From NCBI GenBank assembly GCA_938048925.1, contig CALITV010000021.1, positions 1 through 5,642 on the forward strand: a DNA stretch of 5,642 nucleotides. The letters run 5' to 3'. This document shows positions 1 through 5,419 of this stretch, in pieces (position 1 is the first letter of the stretch; the number at the start of each line of letters is the position of its first letter). The stretch is from an uncultured bacterium. GTDB taxonomy: Bacteria; UBP6; UBA1177; JAKLFG01. The position numbers were made by a program, and so were the translations under genes. The notes under the pieces were generated by a model. It had not been told where the DNA came from. It ran no database searches and was given only the letters and a program-made list of their open reading frames with translations.

Positions 1-185
1 AAGATCTCGGCATCAGAGGAGGCGAAACCGACAAAGAAGGGCTCTTCTCTCTCGAAATCGTGGCATGCCTCGGCTGTTGCAGCCTCGCACCGGTCATCGC
101 CATCAATGGAAAGGTGTACGGGAATCTCGACCGTAAAAACCTGCTGAAGATTCTCAGAGAATATCGAAAGGGAGGCGCCGCATGA
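1..185 (+). CDS. HydC/NuoE-like [2Fe-2S] subunit, C-terminal end (partial at window start)
   Basis: Only the last 60 residues are in the window; the first full codon begins at position 3 and the stop is TGA 183-185. The segment CLGCCSLAPV, followed by a glycine-containing VYGNL turn and a C-terminal helix, is the end of the thioredoxin-like [2Fe-2S] fold of the NuoE/HydC family. The two cysteines spaced C-x3-C are the second ligand pair of the cluster; the first pair lies upstream of the window. In family enzymes this subunit passes electrons to or from the FMN-bearing NuoF/HydB subunit. Its stop overlaps the start of the next gene in an ATGA junction, so the two are probably translationally coupled and equimolar. 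Family assignment is firm. The role in a bifurcating complex rather than complex I is inferred from the neighbours. Confidence 0.9.
   Translation, partial: DLGIRGGETDKEGLFSLEIVACLGCCSLAPVIAINGKVYGNLDRKNLLKILREYRKGGAA
171..185 (+). promoter_or_regulatory. Shine-Dalgarno site and ATGA coupling junction for the HydB/NuoF-like gene
   Basis: GGAGG at 171-175 lies 6 nt before ATG 182, and the upstream stop TGA 183-185 overlaps that ATG. The same arrangement, GGAGGCGC plus a few bases and then ATGA, recurs at 1907-1921 before the next gene. The site lies inside the coding sequence for the upstream protein's Gly-rich tail. This fixes the start at 182 and suggests coupled translation. Confidence 0.8.
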
Positions 186-1921
186 CCGCCATTCGTCGCA
201 TCAATATCGGTGTCAGTTCGTGCGGGATCGCCGCCGGAGCCAGTGAAACAGCCGCATTCCTCAAGAAGGAAACGAATAACATCCCCATCGTCGAGGTCGG
301 GTGCATTGGTCACTGCTATGCCGAACCGCTCGTCGAAGTGGTTACCGAAAACGGATCGGTATTCTACGAAAAGGTCATGCCCAAGAAGGAGCATCTCGAC
401 CGTATCCTCGGCCTGAAAGAACAGGGGCGTCTCGTCATGAGAGCACAGCGCACCGAACGGGAAAAGATAAAGGTCCTTGCACTCGCAGGGCGCATTGCCA
501 TGACCTCGCTCGACGAATATCTCGCACACGGCGGTTACGAGGGACTGAAAAAGGCTCTCACTATGAAACCGGCGGACATTGTCGAAGAAGTCAAGACATC
601 AGGCCTCCGGGGCCGCGGCGGCGGCGGCTTCCCGACCGGCCTCAAGTGGGGTTTCCTCGCGGCGAAGCAGGCGCCCGAGAAGGTGCTCATCTGCAATGCC
701 GACGAAGGCGACCCGGGCGCTTTCATGGACCGCTCGCTCATGGAGTCGGTACCACACCAAGTCCTCGAAGGGATGCTCATCGGCGCGTGGGCGACTGGCG
801 CCACGAAACTGTTCATCTACTGTCGCGCCGAGTATCCGCTTGCTATCAAGAACCTCAAAATCGCCATCGAACAAATCTACGCAAACAAACTCAACAATCT
901 CAATGGGCGCACCGTCGAGTTCAAACTCAAGGAAGGCGCCGGCGCGTTCGTCTGCGGCGAAGAGACGGCAATGATCCACTCGCTCGAAGGCAAACGAGGC
1001 ACACCGCGGTTCCGCCCCCCCTATCCGACCGACAGCGGTTTCCTCGGGTACCCGACCGCGATAAACAATGTCGAGACCTTCGGCAACATCCCGCTCATCC
1101 TGCGCGAAGGAGGAGCCACTTTCGCAACACTCGGAACCGCAGGCTCGAAAGGGACCAAACTCTTCGCCCTCGCCGGCGATGTCAAGTATCCGGGGCTCGC
1201 CGAAGTGCCGATGGGGGTAACCATCGGCGATATCGTTTACGAGATAGGCGGCGCCGATCGCAATGCGGTCAAGGCGGTGCAGATCGGCGGCCCCTCCGGC
1301 GGCTGTATCCCCGCCGAGAAGTTCGACGCCGTCGTTGACTACGATTCTCTCAAGAGCCTCGGCGCCATCATGGGATCGGGCGGACTCATCGTCATCGGTA
1401 AGAACCGCTGTATGGTCGAGACGGCACGCTACTTCCTCGAATTCACCACCCGCGAGTCGTGCGGCAAATGCACCTTCTGCCGGATCGGCACCAAACGGAT
1501 GCTCGAGCGGCTCGAGAAGATAACCAGCGGCAAGGGAACCGACGAGGATGTCGCCTTTCTCGCCGATCTCGGCCCCAAAATCATCAAGGGATCGCTCTGC
1601 GGACTCGGCCAGACGGCTCCCAATCCGGTCATCTCGACGCTGCGCTATTTCCGGCATGAATACGACGCGCATACCAAAGAAGGAACATGTCCGGCGCTCC
1701 AGTGCAACGCCCTTTCCGATGTCTCTGTTGACAAAGAAAGATGCGTAAAGTGCGGATTGTGTGTCAAAACCTGTCCGGTCAAGGCAATCAGCGGAGATTT
1801 CGTCGTGGACAATGCGATCTGTACCCGGTGCAATTCCTGCATCGAGGTATGTCCCAAGAAGGCGATAAGCCGCGTCGAAAAAGGAAAAGGCTTCTACGGC
1901 ACGAACGGAGGCGCACGATGA
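182..1921 (+). CDS. HydB/NuoF-like NADH- and FMN-binding subunit with C-terminal 2[4Fe-4S] domain
   Basis: This 579-residue protein is the NADH-oxidising or NAD-reducing flavoprotein subunit. Residues 1-110 form a thioredoxin-like domain with C14, C41 and C45. Residues 141-153 (GLRGRGGGGFPTG) are the glycine-rich loop that binds FMN/NADH, followed by NADEGDPG at 172-179 and GAGAFVCGEET at 252-262. Residues 427-433 (C-x2-C-x2-C) with C473 match the NuoF [4Fe-4S] site. H497 with C503 and C508 (CPALQC) resembles the HydB motif I associate with a structural zinc site. Two ferredoxin motifs follow: C521, C524, C527, C531 and C547, C550, C553, C557. The C-terminal ferredoxin domain and the N-terminal thioredoxin-like domain are absent from ordinary complex I NuoF and typical of HydB. 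The gene overlaps both neighbours by 4 bp. The start is supported by GGAGG 6 nt upstream. HydB-type is preferred over complex I NuoF because the next gene is NfnB-like rather than NuoG. Confidence 0.93.
   Translation: MTAIRRINIGVSSCGIAAGASETAAFLKKETNNIPIVEVGCIGHCYAEPLVEVVTENGSVFYEKVMPKKEHLDRILGLKEQGRLVMRAQRTEREKIKVLALAGRIAMTSLDEYLAHGGYEGLKKALTMKPADIVEEVKTSGLRGRGGGGFPTGLKWGFLAAKQAPEKVLICNADEGDPGAFMDRSLMESVPHQVLEGMLIGAWATGATKLFIYCRAEYPLAIKNLKIAIEQIYANKLNNLNGRTVEFKLKEGAGAFVCGEETAMIHSLEGKRGTPRFRPPYPTDSGFLGYPTAINNVETFGNIPLILREGGATFATLGTAGSKGTKLFALAGDVKYPGLAEVPMGVTIGDIVYEIGGADRNAVKAVQIGGPSGGCIPAEKFDAVVDYDSLKSLGAIMGSGGLIVIGKNRCMVETARYFLEFTTRESCGKCTFCRIGTKRMLERLEKITSGKGTDEDVAFLADLGPKIIKGSLCGLGQTAPNPVISTLRYFRHEYDAHTKEGTCPALQCNALSDVSVDKERCVKCGLCVKTCPVKAISGDFVVDNAICTRCNSCIEVCPKKAISRVEKGKGFYGTNGGAR
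1907..1921 (+). promoter_or_regulatory. Shine-Dalgarno site and ATGA junction setting the start of the NfnB-like gene
   Basis: GGAGG at 1907-1911 is 6 nt before ATG 1918, which overlaps the upstream stop TGA 1919-1921. An in-frame ATG at 1741 would add 59 residues, but it lies inside the upstream gene's ferredoxin domain and the added residues look unrelated to any domain. The peptide from 1918 begins directly with a ferredoxin beta strand (MSITITIDGK). The 1918 start is therefore preferred. Confidence 0.85.
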
Positions 1922-3951
1922 GTATCACTATCACCATAGACGGTAAGAAGTTTACCGCTGAAAAAGGCGAAACCATTCTGCGGGTCGCCGAACGAAACGG
2001 CATCTCTATTCCAACTCTCTGCTTCAGCGAGAAGGTCGCCAAGAACACCTCTTGTTTCGTATGCGTCGTCAAAGATCTCAAGACGGGACGCTTCGTCCCC
2101 TCCTGCGCGATGGAAGCGGCAGACGGCATGGAGATCGCTTCGGAGGCGCCCGAGGTACGCGATATGCGGCTCACGGCGCTCAACCTCATCCTCTCGGAGC
2201 ACCGCGGCGACTGCGAGGCACCGTGCACGATCGCCTGCCCGGCGCACGCGCAGGTGGAAGAGTATGTCCGCGCAGGACGAAAGGGCGACTTCCTCGAGGC
2301 CCTCAAGATCATCAAGCAGCGCATCCCGCTGCCGCTCTCGATCGGTCGCGTCTGCCCGCGTTTCTGCGAGAAAGACTGCCGCCGCAATGTCGTGGACAAG
2401 GAGGCGGTCGCCATCAACGATTTCAAACGACTCGCCGCCGATCTCCACTATGACACCTACCTAGAGGAACTGCCGCCACTTTCCGAAAAGAAGGTCGCTA
2501 TCATCGGCGCCGGTCCCGCTGGCCTTTCGGTCGCCTACTTTCTGCGTTTGCACGGCATTGCCTCCGACCTTTACGACAAGATGCCGGCGGCGGGCGGCAT
2601 GATCCGTTACGGTATCCCGGAATATCGTCTTCCCAAAGCAATCCTCGATAGGGAGATCTCTCATTTCACGAAGATGGGCGGCATCTCCTTCTTCTTCAAC
2701 AAAGAGGTGGGGAAAGACCTCTCGCTCGACGATCTCAAGAAAAACTACGACGCCGTTGCGGTCACGGTCGGCTCATGGAAATCGAGCGCGGCGGGCGTCG
2801 AAGGCGAGGATCTCGCCGTCGGCGGCATCCAGTTCCTCGAGAAGATCGCGCGCGCCGGCTGGAAGGGTGACAACCCCGGCAAAACGATCGTTATCGGCGG
2901 CGGCAACACCGCGATGGACTGCCTGCGCACATCCGTGCGGCTCGGATCCAAGGATGTCACCTGCTTCTACCGTCGGACCGAAGCCGAGATGCCGGCAGAG
3001 AAGATAGAGATCCATGAAGCGAAAGAAGAGGGCGTCAAGTTCGAGTTTCTCGTCGCTCCGGTCAAACTGCGCCGTGAAAATGGACGGCTCGTCCTCACGA
3101 GCCAACGGATGCAACTGGGCGAACCGGATGCTTCGGGACGGCGTAAACCGATTCCGATTCCCGGTTCGGAATTCGACACCGTCGCCGACACCGTCATCGC
3201 GGCAATCGGTCAGAAGACGGTGGTACCCCCCGGCGTCAAAACGACCAAATGGGGCGACGTGGAGGTGAACAAGGATGACTGCCGCATGGAGGGAGCGGTT
3301 TTCGCGGCTGGGGACTGTGTGAGCGGCCCAGCCACCGTCGTCGAGGCGGTCGCCGGCGGACGCCGCACGGCGCTCGCGATCGTCGCCCACTTCGCCGGCG
3401 CACCGTTCAAGGAACCCTATCTCCTCAATGTCTCGCGTGGAAAATGGCAGAGCCTCGCAAAGGACGATCTCGTTTTCCTCAAGGAACCGCCGGAGCGCAA
3501 ACGAACCCCTCAACGGCTCATACCGCTCAAGGAACGGACCACCACCTTCAAGGAGGTCGCATTCACCTTCACCCCCGACGAGATCAAGAAGGAGGGCGAA
3601 CGGTGCATCGAGTGCTCCTGTACCGCGAAGGGCGATTGCCTGCTTAAGAAACACAGCGAGGGCTACGGCGCCAAACCGGAGGCGATCGTCGGAGAAAAAC
3701 CCAACTTCGGCTACGACACGCGCCATCCCGAGATCATCCTCGACCGGGGTAAGTGCATCAAGTGTGGCATCTGCGTCAAGGTCTGCTCGGAGGTCGTGAA
3801 CCAGAACCTGCTCGGATTCAAATTCCGCGGATTCGCAACCCGCATAGATACCGCTTTCTCGCGGCCGCTCCCATCCCCGCTCTGTCGGGACTGCGGTAAG
3901 TGCATCGAAGAGTGCCCCGTCGGCGCACTCGACTGGAAGGCAAAGAAGTAG
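1918..3951 (+). CDS. NfnB/GltD-like FAD/NADPH oxidoreductase fused to NuoG-type [2Fe-2S] and ferredoxin domains (StnABC/NfnABC-type subunit)
   Basis: This is a 677-residue modular flavoprotein. Residues 1-75 are a NuoG-type [2Fe-2S] domain (C35, C46, C49, C63). Residues 95-175 are the cluster-binding helical domain of the GltD/NfnB/dihydropyrimidine dehydrogenase family (H95, C99, C103, C107, then C146, C150, C154 in GRVCPRFCEKDC). FAD binding is shown by GAGPAG at 197-202, the GGMIRYGIPEYRLPK signature, and GD at 465-466 leading to ATVVEAVAGGRRTA. GGGNTAMD at 327-334 with R352-R353 in YRRTEAEMP is the NAD(P)H site, and the arginine pair favours NADPH. A compact cysteine motif follows (C563, C566, C568, C574). 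The end is a 2[4Fe-4S] ferredoxin domain (C613, C616, C619, C623; C656, C659, C662, C666). No molybdopterin or H-cluster domain is present. With the HydB and HydC-like partners it fits an electron-bifurcating transhydrogenase linking NADH, NADPH and ferredoxin. Domain calls are firm; bifurcation and substrates are inferred. It is cytoplasmic, with no signal peptide. Confidence 0.88.
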   Translation: MSITITIDGKKFTAEKGETILRVAERNGISIPTLCFSEKVAKNTSCFVCVVKDLKTGRFVPSCAMEAADGMEIASEAPEVRDMRLTALNLILSEHRGDCEAPCTIACPAHAQVEEYVRAGRKGDFLEALKIIKQRIPLPLSIGRVCPRFCEKDCRRNVVDKEAVAINDFKRLAADLHYDTYLEELPPLSEKKVAIIGAGPAGLSVAYFLRLHGIASDLYDKMPAAGGMIRYGIPEYRLPKAILDREISHFTKMGGISFFFNKEVGKDLSLDDLKKNYDAVAVTVGSWKSSAAGVEGEDLAVGGIQFLEKIARAGWKGDNPGKTIVIGGGNTAMDCLRTSVRLGSKDVTCFYRRTEAEMPAEKIEIHEAKEEGVKFEFLVAPVKLRRENGRLVLTSQRMQLGEPDASGRRKPIPIPGSEFDTVADTVIAAIGQKTVVPPGVKTTKWGDVEVNKDDCRMEGAVFAAGDCVSGPATVVEAVAGGRRTALAIVAHFAGAPFKEPYLLNVSRGKWQSLAKDDLVFLKEPPERKRTPQRLIPLKERTTTFKEVAFTFTPDEIKKEGERCIECSCTAKGDCLLKKHSEGYGAKPEAIVGEKPNFGYDTRHPEIILDRGKCIKCGICVKVCSEVVNQNLLGFKFRGFATRIDTAFSRPLPSPLCRDCGKCIEECPVGALDWKAKK

Positions 3952-3964
3952 GGTCATTCGGAGC

Positions 3965-3992
3965 GGCGCTCTGTGCGCCTTTTTCGTTTCTT
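3965..3992 (+). terminator. Probable rho-independent terminator of the transhydrogenase-like operon
   Basis: GGCGC (3965-3969) pairs with GCGCC (3975-3979) around the 5-nt loop TCTGT. TTTTT (3980-3984) and a further T-rich stretch to about 3992 follow. It starts 14 bp after the stop of the NfnB-like gene and works only in the plus direction, since no T-run follows on the other strand. The stem is short but entirely G-C. A competing small hairpin, GAGC/GCTC at 3961-3971, is possible. Confidence 0.6.
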
Positions 3993-3995
3993 GTC

Positions 3996-4032
3996 CCCTT
4001 ACCGAGCGGTCATTTGGGCCGCTCGGTAAGGG
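3996..4032. repeat. Perfect 14-bp inverted repeat with the TPR-like gene's stop codon in the loop
   Basis: CCCTTACCGAGCGG (3996-4009) is the exact reverse complement of CCGCTCGGTAAGGG (4019-4032), with a 9-nt spacer at 4010-4018. On the minus strand the spacer reads CCC AAA TGA: the last two codons and stop of the 4010-4699 gene. One arm encodes residues 224-227 (LTER) and the other is the immediate 3' untranslated sequence. No T-run follows on either strand, so it is not a canonical intrinsic terminator. It could protect the mRNA 3' end, weaken read-through between the convergent genes, or act at translation termination. The repeat itself is certain; its role is open. Confidence 0.9.
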
Positions 4033-4699
4033 CGAGTTCACGACGCGCTTTCTGATTCATCTCGTCGGTGAGTTCGGTCATCTTGCAGATGTCTTGATAG
4101 AGTTTCGTGGCCTGTAGCGGGTCATAACTCTGATAGAGTTGTGCCTTGAGGAAAAGTTTCTGCAAAAGTTTCGGCTTCGCGGCGATCCATCCGGCACACT
4201 CGGCGTGCGCGGGGTCTTCGGCGGCGCACTTCTGATACCATTCGTCGGCCTCCGCATAACGGTCGCGCCGTTCGGCGCGCGCGGCCTTCAGGTAGTAGCC
4301 CCACGCACGAATCTTCTTGCTCTGTTCGCGCCAGCCGCTCCCCCGCGGTGCAATGACCCGGTCGAGCACATCGGCGTCAGCGACAGTCCGCAGGATCGCT
4401 TCGGGATCGTTGACGCGCACCGCTTCCCGCACTTTTTCGAGAATCTTGGTGAACGAAACGATCTGGGCGCGCAGGAGCATCGCCTCCGCCTTCATCGGCG
4501 TCCCTTCGAGAAGGTTCTCGACTTCGTCGATCTCGGCGAGCGCCTGCGGATACTCACCGGCAGCGTACCGGCGCACCGCCTCGTTGAGAACCGCCGTCCT
4601 CACCTCCCCTGCCTCGAGCAGGAGCGTCGCGACGGACACTGCGATGAAGACCAGCACCTGGCCCCATCGGTCCGTCTCTTCGTCTGTTGCGTTGCACAT
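4010..4699 (-). CDS. TPR-like helical repeat protein with short N-terminal hydrophobic segment, function unknown
   Basis: This 229-residue protein has no recognised enzyme motif. Residues 15-28 (VLVFIAVSVATLLL) are hydrophobic and follow an acidic start, giving a possible membrane anchor that is short for a transmembrane helix. Residues 37-60 (AVRRYAAGEYPQALAEID) fit a TPR helix pair. Residues 137-168 (YLKAARAERRDRYAEADEW and onward) and 181-206 (KLFLKAQLYQ and onward) look like two more degenerate TPR units; the middle, 70-115, is also strongly helical. Such proteins usually act as protein-binding scaffolds. The start is supported by AGGAGG at 4710-4705, 5 nt before ATG 4699, and by a promoter at 4912-4939. 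It converges on the transhydrogenase operon. Overlapping plus-strand frames are rejected because only this frame combines a strong ribosome site, promoter and coherent amphipathic helices. The TPR assignment is by pattern only. Confidence 0.75.
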   Translation of the reverse strand: MCNATDEETDRWGQVLVFIAVSVATLLLEAGEVRTAVLNEAVRRYAAGEYPQALAEIDEVENLLEGTPMKAEAMLLRAQIVSFTKILEKVREAVRVNDPEAILRTVADADVLDRVIAPRGSGWREQSKKIRAWGYYLKAARAERRDRYAEADEWYQKCAAEDPAHAECAGWIAAKPKLLQKLFLKAQLYQSYDPLQATKLYQDICKMTELTDEMNQKARRELALTERPK

Positions 4700-4704
4700 G
4701 GCCT

Positions 4705-4710
4705 CCTCCT
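4705..4710 (-). promoter_or_regulatory. Shine-Dalgarno site of the TPR-like gene
   Basis: On the minus strand AGGAGG sits 5 nt before ATG 4699, within an AGGAGGAGG run. It is close to the ideal anti-SD complement and fixes the gene start. Confidence 0.8.
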
Positions 4711-4716
4711 TCTCTC

Positions 4717-4737
4717 ACGGTTGGTCACAACCACCGT
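4717..4737 (-). other. Small hairpin just upstream of the TPR-like gene's ribosome site
   Basis: On the minus strand ACGGT-GGT-TGTG-ACC-A-ACCGT folds into an 8-bp stem with one bulged A and a tetraloop. It ends 6 nt before the AGGAGG site, so it could influence ribosome access. Nothing else supports a regulatory role. Confidence 0.4.
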
Positions 4738-4742
4738 TTTCT

Positions 4743-4871
4743 TCCTGCGGGAACCGGCGTCACGGAACAAAAGCAAGCGCATACCGTCGAGTAGGCATCC
4801 AGTCGCTGAGAATGAACCGCCGTAGTCCTGCGGGAACAGGAAGGGGAAGCGGGAGATGCATACCATCGAGT
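4743..4871 (-). repeat. Two-copy direct-repeat module in the leader of the TPR-like gene
   Basis: On the minus strand a module made of ACTCGAYGGTATGC, a 20-24 nt spacer and GTTCCCGCAGGA occurs twice. The first copy is 4871-4858 with 4837-4826; the second is 4792-4779 with 4754-4743. The 14-mer differs at one position between copies and the 12-mer is identical, while the spacers are unrelated. Copies are about 80 bp apart and differ in length by 4 bp, so the pattern is not a translated repeat. It lies between the predicted promoter and the start codon. It may be paired protein-binding sites, RNA elements, or remnants of an interspersed repeat. Confidence 0.65.
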
Positions 4872-4911
4872 CGGAAGGAGCGAGTCGGTATCATTAACCG
4901 AATCTACTTTC

Positions 4912-4939
4912 AGTATAGCACAACCATTACGAATTGCAA
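4912..4939 (-). promoter_or_regulatory. Predicted sigma70-type promoter for the TPR-like gene
   Basis: On the minus strand TTGCAA (4939-4934) and TATACT (4917-4912) are separated by 16 bp, and the -10 is preceded by TG-C, an extended -10 arrangement. Transcription would start near 4905, giving a leader of about 205 nt before ATG 4699. It lies just after the end of the SecB-like gene, so the TPR-like gene likely has its own transcription start in addition to any read-through. Confidence 0.6.
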
Positions 4940-4954
4940 GCGGAAAATGAGCCT

Positions 4955-5419
4955 TCAGGCCTCCGAACCGCGCCCTTTTTTCGCGAGATCGGCGAGCCGC
5001 TTCTTTTCGAGCAGATCGCGGATGTCCGGCATCGGGAGGGGGAATGGCCCGTACAAACCCGGCGCGGTGATATGAAGCAGGTATGTGCGAATGGAATGCA
5101 CGAGGAGCGGAAGTGCGAGCATCAACGCCTCCTCGCGATTCCGCTCATCCCGCGGCGCCGCTTCGGAAAATTCGAACCACCCTTCGGCGGCGATGTGGAA
5201 GGAATAGCCGGGAACCTTTTTCTCACGATTGGCGGTTATCCGCACCACAATGCGCATTTGCCGCTCCTCCTGCGGGTTGGCGAACACATTGAAGTCGAAA
5301 TCGAGCGGAAGCGGCGGCAGGTTTCTCTCTTTGCGATTGGGAGGCATCGGCACCGTGTCAAGGGAAACAGAAACGACTACGAATTTTCTAATATCTACGG
5401 GGGCCTGTTTGATATCCAT
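4955..5419 (-). CDS. SecB-like (SecB-fold) small protein
   Basis: This 154-residue protein has the layout of the export chaperone SecB, which is of similar length (155 residues in E. coli). N-terminal strands start at VDIRKFVVVSVSLDTVP. A strand pair, RIVVRITANREK and GYSFHIAAEGWFEFSE, matches SecB's VVLRVTVTA and the GIFSI region. A helix plus loop follows (LPLLVHSIRTYLLHIT, then GPFPLPMPDIRDLLE), matching SecB's [20 protein letters not shown] and the LAPVNFDALF end. The match is by eye and weak in identity. Members of this fold outside proteobacterial SecB include toxin-antitoxin chaperones and uncharacterised proteins. The ATG at 5419 is chosen over the ATGs at 5458 and 5431 because GGAGGTGA lies at 5429-5422 directly before it. 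It overlaps the upstream radical SAM gene by 32 bp. The C-terminus is lysine/arginine-rich. Client and function are unknown. Confidence 0.65.
   Translation of the reverse strand: MDIKQAPVDIRKFVVVSVSLDTVPMPPNRKERNLPPLPLDFDFNVFANPQEERQMRIVVRITANREKKVPGYSFHIAAEGWFEFSEAAPRDERNREEALMLALPLLVHSIRTYLLHITAPGLYGPFPLPMPDIRDLLEKKRLADLAKKGRGSEA

Noticed and set aside
301..1338. Plus-strand open frame of 345 codons inside the HydB-like gene
   Set aside because: Its product is arginine-rich without domains, typical of an out-of-frame reading of GC-rich coding DNA; the HydB frame is unmistakable.
599..1672. Minus-strand open frame of 357 codons antisense to the HydB-like gene
   Set aside because: It is a mirror of a GC-rich coding frame; no ribosome site and no recognisable motifs.
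1741..1917. N-terminal extension of the NfnB-like protein starting at ATG 1741
   Set aside because: It lies fully within the C-terminal ferredoxin domain of the upstream gene in another frame. The ATG at 1918 has a well-spaced Shine-Dalgarno site and begins directly at the [2Fe-2S] domain.
1..3951. Respiratory complex I (nuoEFG) or an [FeFe]-hydrogenase (hydABC) operon
   Set aside because: The third gene lacks the molybdopterin-like domain of NuoG and any H-cluster motif; it carries a GltD/NfnB FAD/NADPH domain instead.
3996..4032. Bidirectional intrinsic terminator
   Set aside because: The 14-bp stem is strong but neither strand has a T-run directly after it; only the neighbouring 3965-3992 hairpin has one, on the plus strand.
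2773..4041. Minus-strand open frame of 422 codons antisense to the NfnB-like gene, extending over the terminator region
   Set aside because: No domain content; it runs through the terminator and is explained by codon bias of the opposite strand.
4743..4871. CRISPR array or insertion-sequence end
   Set aside because: Only two imperfect copies, two separate short boxes with unequal spacing, no regular spacers, no terminal inverted repeats and no transposase.
4139..5075. Long plus-strand open frames (4139-4825, 4317-5075) opposite the TPR-like gene and its leader
   Set aside because: No ribosome sites, low-complexity Ser/Arg-rich products, and they cross the promoter and repeat region of the minus-strand gene.
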